Assembly (NCBI RefSeq): GCF_003837865.1 | Contig: NZ_RQIS01000006.1 | Location: 269,289-333,288 of the forward strand | DNA length: 64,000 nucleotides | Direction: 5' to 3' | From: Paraburkholderia dinghuensis | Lineage (GTDB): Bacteria; Pseudomonadota; Gammaproteobacteria; Burkholderiales; Burkholderiaceae | Shown here: positions 1 through 9,789 of the stretch, piece by piece | Layout: every line of letters starts with the position of its first letter | Numbering within the stretch: the first letter of the stretch is position 1 | Position numbers and translations under genes: made by a program | Notes under the pieces: generated by a model | The model's database searches: none | Seen by the model: the letters and a program-made list of their open reading frames with translations, nothing else | Told to the model about the DNA's origin: nothing

Positions 1-1365
1 CGCGACCGGATGCCCGCGGTCCGACTCCATCGCGCGTCGGAGCGAGAAACGGGCAAGCGGCGAGGGCGGAAACCAGAAGCCCTCTTTCTTGTTCAGATCG
101 TTCCGCCAGTCCTTGCCCCAGTAGTGGTACTTGCCCGTCTGACCGACGTCATAGCCCGAAGCAAACACCCGCTGCGTGAATACGCCATCGGCGTTCGTGT
201 CGCTGCGCTCCTGGTCGCTCATACCGCGCCAGCCGATGCCCTGCACAGTCGTCACCGAGACGACCTGATCGTGCGGGCAGCAGTACAGCGTCACGCGACC
301 GTACGTCTTGTTGTTCAGGCCATGCGCCGCGCGATCGTCGGCAGCGTTGTACGACTTCCCGCCGCTGGCCGAGCTGCGCGTATTGGCCATCTCAGGGTCC
401 AGCAAGGACGCCTCGGGCTCCAGCGAGGCCCGCTCCCGCAGGATGTCGAAATACGCCTTGAGCGTGCCGGCGCGCGCGACATAGCTTTGACGCCCCCGGT
501 TGCCCTGCTTGTCCTTGACGCCACGCTGCGCCCATGTATCCATGAAGTTGCTGGGGACGAGGCTATACGGCGGGTTGCAGAGCACATACGTGTCCGCCAC
601 GCAGCGGCCGCTTTTCCCCGTTGAATCGGTCACGGGTTCGAGGCGGTCGCCCAGGAACGCGGCTGCGATCCCGACCATATTGCCCTGACTGTGACAAACC
701 ACGGTAATCGCGGTATCGGCCTGCTTCGTCCGGATCGTCTCGATCAGCTTTGCGAGCCGCAGAGCGCCCAGCACCATATAGGCGCGCGGTGGACACGAAT
801 ACACCGTGCGCGAGTCCACCGCATTCAGGTGCTGAATAGTGAGCCACAGGAACAGGCGATCGTTCACCCCCTCATGCCACAGATCGGGCAGGCTCGAGGT
901 GCCGTTGGCAAACGGACCGCCACCCCAGTAGTTCTGCTCGTTGAGGAAGATGTTGGTGCCGTACTCCTTCAGTTCGTCCTTGTTGGCCTTGTAGCCCCAG
1001 CGGAAGTGAATCACAGGCGAGAACGACGGATCCGGCTTGATATAGGTTTTGGACCACATATCCGGATTGATATAGCCGTCGGGCGTGAGGCTGTCGATAT
1101 AGCTGACCGGCGTAAGCTGGCCAGCCGCGGGGCCGGTATAGGTCAACTGATCGTCGTTGCGACCAAGTCGCGCGTTCAAGCCGCGGCACAGGCCCTTTTC
1201 AGCGGCTTCGAACCACTCCCCTTCGGAGTTGACGCCATGCACGAAAATCACGATGCCCGGCAATGGCATCTGCTTGATGCAAATGAGCTCCTTGTCGGGA
1301 TCGAACAAGGTTGAGCCTTGCGCGCTGCCCACCAGCACGCGGGACGGATCTGAGGAAGCGGTCAT
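1..1365 (-). CDS. Type VI secretion lipase effector (Tle3/DUF3274-like), cut by the window edge
   Basis: The minus strand is open for 455 codons from an ATG at 1365 to base 1, so the 3' end lies outside the window. The protein has an alpha/beta-hydrolase layout: an early FVHGVNSEG stretch near residue 42 (oxyanion region), VCHSQGN with the candidate nucleophile Ser226, and a late CPHDQVV motif with candidate acid Asp366. This resembles antibacterial phospholipase effectors delivered by VgrG. It starts 19 bases after the vgrG stop, so the two are very probably co-transcribed, and an immunity gene would be expected beyond base 1. The nucleophile elbow reads C-H-S-Q-G where Gly is usual in first position. 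The family assignment is by motif and context; the exact Tle class is uncertain. Confidence 0.8.
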   Translation of the reverse strand, partial: MTASSDPSRVLVGSAQGSTLFDPDKELICIKQMPLPGIVIFVHGVNSEGEWFEAAEKGLCRGLNARLGRNDDQLTYTGPAAGQLTPVSYIDSLTPDGYINPDMWSKTYIKPDPSFSPVIHFRWGYKANKDELKEYGTNIFLNEQNYWGGGPFANGTSSLPDLWHEGVNDRLFLWLTIQHLNAVDSRTVYSCPPRAYMVLGALRLAKLIETIRTKQADTAITVVCHSQGNMVGIAAAFLGDRLEPVTDSTGKSGRCVADTYVLCNPPYSLVPSNFMDTWAQRGVKDKQGNRGRQSYVARAGTLKAYFDILRERASLEPEASLLDPEMANTRSSASGGKSYNAADDRAAHGLNNKTYGRVTLYCCPHDQVVSVTTVQGIGWRGMSDQERSDTNADGVFTQRVFASGYDVGQTGKYHYWGKDWRNDLNKKEGFWFPPSPLARFSLRRAMESDRGHPVA

Positions 1366-1384
1366 GCGTTAGGGTCCGTGTTGT

Positions 1385-4222
1385 TCACGTCTTCTGTTTG
1401 AAAAACTTCACCACCAGCGACTCGACCTGATTGCTGCTGATCGGTGACAACTTGCCCGAGCCGTCCGTCTGCCCCTTCACAATGTCGCCCGCGGACTTCT
1501 GGATTTCGCCCTGGTAGCCGCTCGCCGCCTGCCCGTCCGTCGCCCGCACGAGCTGCGGCACCCGACCCAGCGGTGCATCGTCGAACTTCGGCATGCCGGT
1601 GCTCATGCTCGCAGCCCCGCCCCACGTGTGCCCGGCGGACTTGACGGTAAAGTTGCCAGGACAACCAAGCTCGATGTCGCCACCGTGCAGCTTCAGGTAA
1701 GCCCCGCCCGAGGTGACGAACACCACCTGATCGCTCGCCATGCCCGCGAGCTTGCCGCCGGCGGCCGTCATCTGAATGCTCTTCGCCGAGTCGATCTGCG
1801 TGTCGTCGGCCTGGCTCTGCAATTTCACCTTGCCGTGATTGGCGACCGCCGAGATGCCTTCGGCCTGGGCGAACAGCGCGACCCCATGCCCGCCTTGCAG
1901 GTTGATGCGCTGGCCGCTCGTCACCTGGACGTGTTGCTGGGCAACCTGATCGATGTTCTCGCCCGCATACGTCACGTGCGTTTTCGGCGTCACGTTCACC
2001 GAGCCGGCCTGTGCGCCGAACGCCATCAGCGCCTCACCGCCCGATGCCTGCCAGCCCTTGAGCGCGTTCGCCAAGGCGCTCTGGCCCGTGGCGTCCATGG
2101 CTTGCCCGCCGTGCTGGCCGGCGTAGTCGCCGAGCGACTTGAACAGCTCCGTGCATTCACCGAGCAGTTGGATCAGCTCGTCGCGGTCCAGATGGTTTCC
2201 GCTCGCCTGCGAGCGCGCATAGGTCGTCAACAAGATGCCCTGCGCGGCCCGCAGCGCCGCGGCCGCGTCGGTACGCAGCTCCGCACCTTCGCCGCGTGCC
2301 GCGCCCTGTCCGTTGTCACGCGGATGCGTTAGGTACCCTAAATTGACTTCGGAGAAGGCATGCTGACTGGCAATTTGCGCGCTGATTTGCGACGGCGTGT
2401 CATCGAGGCGCAACTGGTTATACCGCCGGCCCTTGATCTCCTTCGAGCGCAGCCCCGACAGGTAGCGGTTGCCTGGCAGCGAGCCCGTACCGCTGAACAT
2501 CGCCGCCGGCATATTCACGCCGTTCGTAAAGACCCCTGCGATGTACATCCGGTCCGGATCCCCGCCCACGAAATCGAGCAAGACTTCCATGCCCGCGCGC
2601 AGTGGCACCTGCGCGCCGTACGTATCGCCCGCCGAACTGCTCAACACGCGCACCGAGGCGCTGTCCGCCGGCGTTCCGCTCGTGCCCGCCCCGTTCGCGT
2701 GCACGTGGTCGGCCTCGTCAAGCCCCTGGATCCGCACGTTGTGCCGACCGTACTCGTCGCAGTACACCTCCTCGCCTTCAGTCGCCGTCACTGTGCCGAT
2801 GATGGGATACACCGGCGGGAGGTCGACACGCGGGTCATAGGACGGTGTGAGCGGCGTATCGCGAGCGACACCGCTGAAGGTGTTCTCATAGCGGCTCGCG
2901 CTGGAGCCATCAATGGTGGTCGGACGCGCACGCGTATCGACCGACTCGGGCGGCGTTTCGAACGACCAGCGACTCGCGGTGAACAACGCCTGAGCGCGCT
3001 CGTTCAAATCCTTCGGTAGATTATTTTCGCCGCGGTGATGCAGCGCGGTCACGACGATATGGCGCTTTTGCTCTGCGAGCTTGTCGAGTTCAGGGTGTCC
3101 CGACACGCCGATCCAGTAGCCCACGGCGAGATCGCGCACGCCGCTTGCCGCGTCGAAACGCGCCGCGCGGGCATCGTGGGCATCCACGCGTGCGCGGCCC
3201 AGCCTGTCGTAGTCCGCCCAGGAGTTGGCCATGTGCGGCGAATCGATGCGCGAATCCGAGAGCAGGTGCGCGAGGTCATTGCCCGCCGCGCCCTGATCGA
3301 CGCGCGTGGGCACCTCGACCTGGTCGACACGGCTTGGCTTGAGGTCCCAACTCGTGCGCCGGATCGAGCCGGCCACGACCTGGCGCCCCATGCTCAGCAG
3401 CGTAATCGAATCGGCTGCGCCGATCGCCGCGTCGGCATGGTAAGGAACTGTGCCGACGCTCGCCTGTGTGAGCTTGATCGCATCGTCGAATAACACCAGT
3501 GTGTGAAACGGCTGCGTGCTGTTACCGGCAGTGTCCTGGCGGTCGCCTGTTCGCACAAACCACGCGATGCCGTCGCGCCGACACAAGCGCCGCACGAAAT
3601 CCGCGTCCGATTCGTTGAACTGGAGCGTCTGCTCACGCGCAGGGTATCTCGATGCGTCGAGCTTCGAGATATCCAGATCGAACGTGCCCGCGAGCGTCAC
3701 GCTTTTGCGGTGCCATTCCTGCACGAGCGTCTGGAGAATGTCGACAACGCTCTTTTGGCGGAAGATCCGCGTGTTGATGCGCTGCTCCATGATGGAGAGC
3801 GCATCGCGAACCACTAGCTGGTAGGTGGAGAGCGAGCCGTCCGATTCACCTTCGTGCGCATCGGTGACGATCGCGCAGATCGAATGCAGTCCACCTTGAT
3901 CCGTGACCAGTTGGACCATCACCGGCTGGCCGAGGAACGTTTCGAGCGGGACGCCGATGCTGGTCGAGATACAGGAAAGCCGGCCTTCGATACCCCCGCA
4001 CAGCGCTTCGCGAATATCCAGGCGCTGAATCAGAAGCAGGCCCGCCAGCTCCGTCTGAGAGCGGTTCCAGTACAGGCGGAACGGGCGGGTGTCCTGCGAC
4101 GGCAGTGCCCCGATAAAGACGCGAGGAATGGAATAGTTCACAGCTTGTTTTCCAGATGCGGAATCCGCATAGATACAAAACGAATTACCCGTAGCGATTC
4201 CGCAAACCGCCCGGTCATGCAT
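1385..4222 (-). CDS. vgrG: Type VI secretion tip protein VgrG with C-terminal DUF2345 extension
   Basis: This 945-residue protein is a VgrG spike. The N-terminal ~400 residues are gp27-like. An OB-fold gp5-like part follows around residues 470-600 (EYGRHNVRIQG, VLLDFVGGDPDRMYIAGVF, GNRYLSGLRSKEI). A long C-terminal DUF2345 extension with beta-repeat character ends the protein and is typical of VgrGs that carry or present effectors. VgrG trimers cap the Hcp tube and puncture target cells. The lipase effector lies directly downstream, which fits a cargo pair. The start is uncertain: the ATG at 4222 lacks a strong ribosome site, and a GTG at 4141 preceded by GGAAAACAAGCT is an alternative. No other secretion-system genes are visible, so this is an orphan vgrG island. 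Confidence 0.93.
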   Translation of the reverse strand: MHDRAVCGIATGNSFCIYADSASGKQAVNYSIPRVFIGALPSQDTRPFRLYWNRSQTELAGLLLIQRLDIREALCGGIEGRLSCISTSIGVPLETFLGQPVMVQLVTDQGGLHSICAIVTDAHEGESDGSLSTYQLVVRDALSIMEQRINTRIFRQKSVVDILQTLVQEWHRKSVTLAGTFDLDISKLDASRYPAREQTLQFNESDADFVRRLCRRDGIAWFVRTGDRQDTAGNSTQPFHTLVLFDDAIKLTQASVGTVPYHADAAIGAADSITLLSMGRQVVAGSIRRTSWDLKPSRVDQVEVPTRVDQGAAGNDLAHLLSDSRIDSPHMANSWADYDRLGRARVDAHDARAARFDAASGVRDLAVGYWIGVSGHPELDKLAEQKRHIVVTALHHRGENNLPKDLNERAQALFTASRWSFETPPESVDTRARPTTIDGSSASRYENTFSGVARDTPLTPSYDPRVDLPPVYPIIGTVTATEGEEVYCDEYGRHNVRIQGLDEADHVHANGAGTSGTPADSASVRVLSSSAGDTYGAQVPLRAGMEVLLDFVGGDPDRMYIAGVFTNGVNMPAAMFSGTGSLPGNRYLSGLRSKEIKGRRYNQLRLDDTPSQISAQIASQHAFSEVNLGYLTHPRDNGQGAARGEGAELRTDAAAALRAAQGILLTTYARSQASGNHLDRDELIQLLGECTELFKSLGDYAGQHGGQAMDATGQSALANALKGWQASGGEALMAFGAQAGSVNVTPKTHVTYAGENIDQVAQQHVQVTSGQRINLQGGHGVALFAQAEGISAVANHGKVKLQSQADDTQIDSAKSIQMTAAGGKLAGMASDQVVFVTSGGAYLKLHGGDIELGCPGNFTVKSAGHTWGGAASMSTGMPKFDDAPLGRVPQLVRATDGQAASGYQGEIQKSAGDIVKGQTDGSGKLSPISSNQVESLVVKFFKQKT

Positions 4223-4569
4223 GTTGATTTACTTAAACGAAATACCAAATGAAAATACCAGCACGATCCAAACTCCGTCAAATTCTTGAATAAATGGAAT
4301 TTATTTAACAAAATTCAACAGCAATTATTACGCGACGGATTTAAAGGCCGACACATCGAATCACTCGAATTGAATATCAGGCTTGCGTTGCGGGTTTCCG
4401 TCGGTGCATGGGGTGAGCGTTTCTGGGAACGGGCAAACCTTTTGGGTCCGTCCAGTACCGTTTCAGATTGCAGCAGTCGACGGCAAGTGACGTCAGGAAC
4501 TAAACAGCAGATGGCACCACGCCTGCGAGCCGCTATCGCGAAAGCAAGCCATATGGTGACTGCCCTTGC
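4223..4569. other. AT-rich intergenic region upstream of vgrG
   Basis: The stretch next to the vgrG start is clearly richer in A and T than its surroundings, fitting a promoter region. I see no convincing gene, repeat or terminator in it. Confidence 0.4.
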
Positions 4570-4836
4570 TCAGCATATTCGCCGATACTCGGCTTTTGAC
4601 ATACTGGACGGTCGGTCATCGGCGACAGCGGTAATGATCGGCGCCAGGTCACTTTCAATATCCAGGCCGTGTTTCGCCGCAAGCAACGCAATGTGAACAC
4701 CAAAGACTCCGCGTAACTCGCCAACCGCGCCGTTAAATATCCAACTGGCGTAGTGCCCGTATTCCGCGCCGTAGAGGACAGGCGCACGGTCGTGTGCCTC
4801 AGCGGTCGCAAGAAACTTCCGGCAGGCGGCTCGCAT
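4570..4836 (-). CDS. Small hypothetical protein, possibly N-terminally truncated
   Basis: An 88-residue reading frame with protein-like composition (YGAEYGHYASWIFNGAVGELRGVFGVHIALLAAKHGLD). The block FNGAVGELRGVFGVH looks like a conserved core rather than antisense noise. The start is weakly supported by CCAGGG a few bases upstream. No function can be given. It lies between an IS3 remnant and the vgrG promoter region, so it may be what is left of a longer gene. Recognition is tentative. Confidence 0.4.
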   Translation of the reverse strand: MRAACRKFLATAEAHDRAPVLYGAEYGHYASWIFNGAVGELRGVFGVHIALLAAKHGLDIESDLAPIITAVADDRPSSMSKAEYRRIC

Positions 4837-4985
4837 CGCCCTGGCAGGCTGTTGAAATACACTTCACCGATGCGCGGAATGCCTTTCCGGGGAGCTGCTG
4901 GGTCGACGTCGTTCATGCTGCCCGGGATGCACACGGCTCAGATGGAAACCGGACAGGGCGACCTGCCTGATTTCTTCGGGCCACT

Positions 4986-5213
4986 TCAATCTTGGGGAGC
5001 GGCCTCGGTTGCTCCAGTTAAACAATGCTGCTGCTCGAATTCGTCGGGCGTCAGGTACGCGAGACTTGAATGCGATCGATCGCATCGTAGTGGCGCCGCC
5101 ACTTTTCGATCACGACCTTTGCTTCGGCACGAGTGCGAAACCACTCGAGGCTCAGATACTCGTCGCGGAATGTTCAGTTGAAACTCTCGTCCGCACCCTT
5201 CCGCATCATCGAT
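4986..5213 (-). pseudogene. IS3-family transposase (orfB) C-terminal remnant
   Basis: Read on the minus strand with one frame change, this encodes a degenerate IS3-type integrase C-terminus: FRDEYLSLEWFRTRAEAK, then VIEKWRRHYDAI, then RSHSSLAYLTPDEFEQQH. These match the usual end of IS3 orfB (FRDE.L...WF, W...YN..RPHSSL.Y.TP.EF). An in-frame stop occurs near ESFN and a shift occurs at the DAI/RSHS junction, so it is dead. It lies immediately beyond the stop of the universal stress protein gene. The rest of the element is missing. Confidence 0.7.
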
Positions 5214-5652
5214 GCTCCTTCGCAACACCTGGCCGGTCGCGCACGATTGTGACGGAGCACGGCGCATAGGCGATCACTTGCCTCGCGATGGAGCCCAGCA
5301 GCCAACGATCAAAAGCAGTCCGCCCGCGATGCCCTACCACTACGTGGTCGATATTGTGCCGCTCGGCATACAGCACCAGTTCCTTGGCCGGATGCCCGAC
5401 AACCATTTCATATTGCACCGTGACTGCGGATACCCCGAGCATTCCCTTGAGCTCGGTGATGAGGTCCTGACAGTGGCGTTTTTCGGTCTCAAGCAGCTCA
5501 GGCAGCTCATAGGCCAACTTACCCCAGTCCGGCGGACTGACAACCGCAAGAACGTGCAGCCGCGCCCCTTCCTTTTCAGCGAGATTTTTTGCGAAGCGGA
5601 CTGCCACCTGCGCGGAAGCCGAACCATCGTAACCCGCGAGAATGTTGTGCAT
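5206..5652 (-). CDS. Universal stress protein (UspA family), ATP-binding type
   Basis: A 148-residue single-domain universal stress protein. The N-terminus MHNILAGYDGS is the standard first strand and loop. The C-terminal GHRGRTAFDRWLLGS matches the G-2X-G-9X-G(S/T) nucleotide-binding motif, so it should bind ATP. The start at 5652 is chosen because CTGGAGG lies just upstream; a longer frame to 5766 has no family match. It is a cytoplasmic stress-survival protein of unknown target. No partner gene is adjacent; the IS3 remnant abuts its 3' end. Confidence 0.92.
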   Translation of the reverse strand: MHNILAGYDGSASAQVAVRFAKNLAEKEGARLHVLAVVSPPDWGKLAYELPELLETEKRHCQDLITELKGMLGVSAVTVQYEMVVGHPAKELVLYAERHNIDHVVVGHRGRTAFDRWLLGSIARQVIAYAPCSVTIVRDRPGVAKEHR

Positions 5653-6106
5653 GATTGCCTCCAGACACGCATCCGGATCTCCTGCAACGACTCCGGAACA
5701 CCCTGAAACGTTGCAGCCAAGGCCGAGTGTGAGCGAACTACAGGTGCGACCAACTTCATGAAACACTACGGTAGATGCGGTCGGTCATCGCGCTCGGCGC
5801 GGAACTTCCGCGCAATCTGTCCGCGCCGCGCTCGGCACTGCTCCCGAATCCGTGGCGCCGCAGCATTTTCTGCAGCGCAGCAATGACGTGTGGTCACGAA
5901 CACGCGCTCCAGCCCGGCCAATCAGCGTGAATCACCCGTCGCAAACGCGAAGATGCTTTTGATGATGTGATCCGGTCTCAATGAAGTCTGCTTTAACAAA
6001 AACTGGCGGTTGTGAACAAGCATACGCGCATCTCGATCGCGGCAGGCATCACCGGCATGGGTTGCGGCTTTGACGGCCTGGCGGCCGACGAGAGAAAAGG
6101 CGCGGG
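5653..6106. other. Intergenic region, nothing convincing
   Basis: About 450 bases with only short overlapping frames. A short plus-strand frame near 6011-6109 looks like the ends of a secreted protein, but it is too small and lacks a ribosome site. No hairpin terminator is seen. Confidence 0.3.
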
Positions 6107-6334
6107 TTAAGTAACCCGATGCGCGCAGCAGGAACGTGCTTCTTGCACGGGCGGACACTTGACCGAGCCATACGAACAGAAGACACAACAATCGCCAGAC
6201 TTCGGAGAAAGCAGGGTTTTGCACCCCGGGCATTCATAGAAGTAGACGCAGGCGTCGGTCGGCATCACCACGACTGACACGTACCCGCAGTGCGGACAGG
6301 ACAACGCGGATTCGAGGGTAAGTGAGGTTCGCAT
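6107..6334 (-). CDS. Cys-rich small protein of the GDCCVFCSYG family
   Basis: A protein of about 75 residues with paired cysteines that look like a zinc ribbon: CPHCGY near the N-terminus, ECPGC in the middle, then the signature GDCCVFCSYGSVKCPPVQ. This signature marks a small family of proteobacterial proteins often found near metal-resistance genes. The likely start is Met at 6334 (MRTSLTLESALSCPHC); the frame stays open up to 6397. The function is unknown and metal binding is inferred from the Cys spacing. It lies alone between the stress protein and the sugar operon. Confidence 0.75.
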   Translation of the reverse strand: MRTSLTLESALSCPHCGYVSVVVMPTDACVYFYECPGCKTLLSPKSGDCCVFCSYGSVKCPPVQEARSCCAHRVT

Positions 6335-6403
6335 TGATGGCCCGTACATTTCTATTCGACGAAAGGAATCACAGATAACAGAACCATCGTAGGTCATACG
6401 CGC

Positions 6404-7558
6404 TCACTCGACAGGCCACCACTTGCCATCGGACGCGCTGCTCTTCAGCACCGTCTCCATGAAGCGATGCCCGGCCACACCGTCGTCGACCGTGGTCAGC
6501 AGGCGGCTCTCGGGCGGCAGTGGCAGGCCCGCATCGAGCGCCTCGATCTGCAGCGCCGCGTCGAGATACAACTGGGCAAACGCCTCCAGATACCCTTCAG
6601 GGTGCCCGGCCGGCACGCGTGTGGCATGCTGCGCCACGGCCGAGTTCACACGGCCGCGCGTCAGCCGCTGCGCCACACCGCCCAGCGGCGTGACCCAGAG
6701 CACATCCGGCGATTCCTGGTCGAACGCCAGGCTGCCCCTCGTACCGTACACGCGCAACCGCAGCGCGTTCTCCGCGCCGCTCGCGACCTGGCTCGCCCAC
6801 AGCATCCCGCGCGCACCGTTCGCGTAGCGCAGCATGACCTGCACGTGATCGTCGAGGCGGCGCCCGGGCACGAACGTGTGAAGTTCCGCCGACAGCGCGG
6901 CGGGCGCCACGCCGGTGACGAAGGTCGCGAGGTGATACGCATGTGTGCCGATGTCGCCGAGACAGCCGGCCGGCCCGGCCTGCGCGGGATCGGTGCGCCA
7001 GCCGGCCTGCTTGTTGGCGCCGTCGGCTTCGACTGGCTCGGCGAGCCAGTCCTGCGCGTACTCGACCTGCACGATCCGCAACTCGCCAAGCGTGCCGTTC
7101 GCCACCAGTTCGCGCGCGTGCCGCACCATCGGATACCCTGAATAGGTATGCGTCAGCGCGAACAGCTTGCCACGCTCGCGTGCGAGCCTGGCAAGCGCCT
7201 CCCCTTCCGCCAGCGACATCGCCAACGGCTTATCGCAGATCACGTGGATACCGGCCTCGAGAAAGGCTGTCGCGACCGGTGCATGCAGATGATTGGGTGT
7301 CACGATCGACACCGCATCGATGCCATCGTCCCGCGCAGCCTCGGCACGCGCCATCTCGCGCCAGTCACTGTAGCTACGCGCAATACCGGCCTCCGCCGCG
7401 CTAGCATGGGCGCGCGCCGGGTCGGACGACAAGGCGCCCGCCACCCACTCGAAACGATCGTCGATGCGGGCCGCGATGCGATGCACCGCGCCGATGAATG
7501 AACCCTGCCCGCCACCCACCATCCCCAACCGCAATTTTTTCCGCTGTCCTTTCATCAT
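6404..7558 (-). CDS. Gfo/Idh/MocA-family oxidoreductase of the sugar operon
   Basis: An NAD(P)-dependent dehydrogenase of about 385-390 residues. [19 protein letters not shown] near the N-terminus is the Rossmann nucleotide-binding loop. CDKPLAMS carries the catalytic Lys of the E/D-K-P motif, and [11 protein letters not shown] carries the D-x-G-x-H motif of the sugar-binding half. It is the last gene of the operon, 15-45 bases after the isomerase depending on start. Possible starts are GTG 7588, ATG 7570 and ATG 7558/7555; 7558 is chosen because GGAA lies six bases upstream. Its substrate is unknown; it probably oxidises or epimerises the imported sugar or polyol. Confidence 0.9.
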   Translation of the reverse strand: MMKGQRKKLRLGMVGGGQGSFIGAVHRIAARIDDRFEWVAGALSSDPARAHASAAEAGIARSYSDWREMARAEAARDDGIDAVSIVTPNHLHAPVATAFLEAGIHVICDKPLAMSLAEGEALARLARERGKLFALTHTYSGYPMVRHARELVANGTLGELRIVQVEYAQDWLAEPVEADGANKQAGWRTDPAQAGPAGCLGDIGTHAYHLATFVTGVAPAALSAELHTFVPGRRLDDHVQVMLRYANGARGMLWASQVASGAENALRLRVYGTRGSLAFDQESPDVLWVTPLGGVAQRLTRGRVNSAVAQHATRVPAGHPEGYLEAFAQLYLDAALQIEALDAGLPLPPESRLLTTVDDGVAGHRFMETVLKSSASDGKWWPVE

Positions 7559-7603
7559 TTCGCATTCCATATCATTTCGCTTGCGCACCGAAAATCCGTC
7601 GCG

Positions 7604-8653
7604 TCACAAACCGAGTAGCGCCTTGATCTGCTGGCTATCGACACCACTGCCGGCGAAGTCGTCGAAGGCCCGCTCCGCGACGCGGATGATGTGCCGTCTG
7701 ATGAATTCGGCACCCTCGCGCGCACCATCCTGCGGATGCTTCAGCGCGCACTCCCATTCGAGCACGGCCCAGCCGGGATAATCGTATTGCGCGAGCTTCG
7801 AGAAAATCGCACCAAAATCGATCTGGCCATCGCCGGGTGAACGGAAGCGGCCCGCGCGTTCAAGCCAGCCGCTGTAGCCGCCATACACACCCTGCCGTCC
7901 ATTCGGACGGAACTCGGCATCCTTCACATGGAAAGCCTTGATGCGCTCGTGATAGATGTCGACGAATGCCAGGTAATCGAGCTGCTGCAGTACGAAATGG
8001 CTCGGGTCATACAGTATGTTCGCGCGTGGATGGTCGTCGACGGCCGCGAGGAAGCGCTCGAATGTGACGCCGTCGTGCAGGTCCTCGCCCGGATGCAGTT
8101 CGTAACAGACGTCGACCCCCGCTTCGCCGAACGCGTCCAGAATCGGGCGCCAGCGTCGGGCGAGTTCCTCGAAAGCTGCCTCAACGAGGCCTGCGGGGCG
8201 CTGCGGCCACGGGTACAGATACGGCCACGCCAGCGCGCCGGAAAACGTGGCGTGCGCATTCAGGCCGAGGCGGCGCGAGGCCTGCGCGGCCCAGCGCAGT
8301 TGCTGCCCGGCCCATGCGGCACGCGCGGCCGGATCGCCGCGCACCGCCAGCGGCGCGAACCCGTCGAACAACTGATCGTAGGCCGGATGCACGGCCAGCA
8401 ACTGCCCTTGCAGATGCGTCGACAGCTCGGTGATGACCACGCCCTGCTTGTCGAGCAGTGCGCGGATGTCGTCGCAATATGCCTGACTGCCGGCCGCCTG
8501 TTCGAGATCGATCAGCCGCGGATCCGTCGGCAACTGGACGCCTCGGTAGCCGAGTTGCGCGGCCCACGCGGCCAGATCGGCAAGATTGTCGAACGGCGCC
8601 TCGTCGCTCATGAACTGCGCGAGGAAAATCGCCGGACCCTGGATGGTTTTCAT
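7604..8653 (-). CDS. Sugar phosphate isomerase/epimerase (AP endonuclease 2-type TIM barrel)
   Basis: A 349-residue cytoplasmic TIM-barrel protein of the xylose-isomerase-like/IolE-IolI type. Metal-ligand regions are visible as CYELHPGED (Glu/His), YDPSHFVLQ (Asp/His), KAFHVKDAEF (His/Asp) and VLEWECAL (Glu). It lies between the periplasmic binding protein gene and the Gfo/Idh dehydrogenase. This dehydrogenase-plus-isomerase pairing is common in catabolism of inositols, rare sugars or 3-keto sugars. The exact reaction cannot be told from sequence. A strong hairpin at 8693-8718 precedes it. Confidence 0.9.
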   Translation of the reverse strand: MKTIQGPAIFLAQFMSDEAPFDNLADLAAWAAQLGYRGVQLPTDPRLIDLEQAAGSQAYCDDIRALLDKQGVVITELSTHLQGQLLAVHPAYDQLFDGFAPLAVRGDPAARAAWAGQQLRWAAQASRRLGLNAHATFSGALAWPYLYPWPQRPAGLVEAAFEELARRWRPILDAFGEAGVDVCYELHPGEDLHDGVTFERFLAAVDDHPRANILYDPSHFVLQQLDYLAFVDIYHERIKAFHVKDAEFRPNGRQGVYGGYSGWLERAGRFRSPGDGQIDFGAIFSKLAQYDYPGWAVLEWECALKHPQDGAREGAEFIRRHIIRVAERAFDDFAGSGVDSQQIKALLGL

Positions 8654-8692
8654 GATTTGCGTTCCTGCGCGAACGTCGTTTCGACGGAATGT

Positions 8693-8718
8693 GCACCGCC
8701 CGGTACGTCGGGCGGTGC
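8693..8718 (-). terminator. Intercistronic hairpin after the binding-protein gene
   Basis: A perfect 10-bp stem (GCACCGCCCG / CGGGCGGTGC) with a 6-base loop between the binding-protein stop and the isomerase start. There is no U-tract, so it is more likely an mRNA-processing or attenuation structure than a full terminator. Such hairpins often raise binding-protein transcript levels relative to downstream genes. Confidence 0.6.
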
Positions 8719-8756
8719 GTCACGCCGTCCCCTCACCTGGCCGGAGATGGCCAGCG

Positions 8757-9728
8757 TCAGAATGGCGAGTCGGGAAAGTAAAAGTCCTTCGCGTTCTCTT
8801 TCGTGATCAACACCGACGGGATGATCGTTTTTTCTGCGAGCTTTTCGCCCTTCAGACGCGCCTCGGCCGTCAGCTTTATCGCGTCGTAGATGAACTTCGG
8901 CGAATACGACACGTCCGCAGGCAGCATCGGCGCACCGTCCATCACGTTCTTGACCATGCCCTTCGAGCCTGCACCGCCGAATACGATCTTGATATCGCTG
9001 CGTTTGGCCTGATCGATAGCCTTCAGCACGCCGACTGCCATATCGTCGTCCGCGGCCCATATAGCGTCGATGTGCGGGAAGCGCGTCAGATAATCCTGCG
9101 TGACCTTGAACGCGTCGTCGCGATTCCAGTTCGCATACTTGCCATCCAGCAGCTTGATGTCCGGATAGGCCTTCAACACACCGGTAAACGCGGCCCAGCG
9201 CTCATTGTCGAGCGTGGTCGGAATTCCGCGTAGCGCAACGATGTTGCCCTTGCCGCCCAGCGCCTTGGCCAGAAATTCGGCTGGAATCCGGCCGAAAGCG
9301 GTATTGTCGCCCGCAACGTAGGCGTCCTGCGCACTGGTATCCGTCAACCCACGGTCGACGACCGTCACATAAATCCCTTTCTTCTTCACCTGCGCGACAG
9401 GCTGGGTCAACGACGCCGATTCATACGGGAAGATCACCAGCGCGTTGATCTTGTTGACGGTCACCAGATCCTGCAGCTGATTCGCCTGGTCAGGCGCGTT
9501 CGCGGCGGTCTTCACGATCACCTTCAGATCCGGATGGGCTTTCTCGAGATCGCTCTTCGCCTTGTTCGCCCACCAGACAATCCCGCCGGTAAACCCGTGA
9601 TCGGCGGTCGGAATCGCTACGCCAAGTATCACCTTGTCATCGGCGTGCGCGGCGCTCGCGCCGACCGTCATCATCACGCCCAGCGCCAGCACACCAGCGC
9701 CAACCATTCTCTGAATCGGCTTCATCAC
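8757..9728 (-). CDS. Periplasmic sugar-binding protein (RbsB-like) of an ABC transporter
   Basis: A 323-residue type I periplasmic binding protein. A Sec signal peptide (about residues 1-29, ending GASAAHA-DD) is followed by the mature start [17 protein letters not shown], typical of ribose/galactofuranose/inositol-type cluster B binding proteins. It captures a sugar in the periplasm and docks on the permease-ATPase encoded upstream. The ligand is not ribose for certain. It lies after the permease gene and is framed by hairpins at 9790-9813 and 8693-8718. Confidence 0.93.
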   Translation of the reverse strand: MMKPIQRMVGAGVLALGVMMTVGASAAHADDKVILGVAIPTADHGFTGGIVWWANKAKSDLEKAHPDLKVIVKTAANAPDQANQLQDLVTVNKINALVIFPYESASLTQPVAQVKKKGIYVTVVDRGLTDTSAQDAYVAGDNTAFGRIPAEFLAKALGGKGNIVALRGIPTTLDNERWAAFTGVLKAYPDIKLLDGKYANWNRDDAFKVTQDYLTRFPHIDAIWAADDDMAVGVLKAIDQAKRSDIKIVFGGAGSKGMVKNVMDGAPMLPADVSYSPKFIYDAIKLTAEARLKGEKLAEKTIIPSVLITKENAKDFYFPDSPF

Positions 9729-9789
9729 GTCTCCTCTGGTTGTCGGGACGCACCGCGCGTCCTTCTCGGTGAAACGCCTGCTCCTTCTT

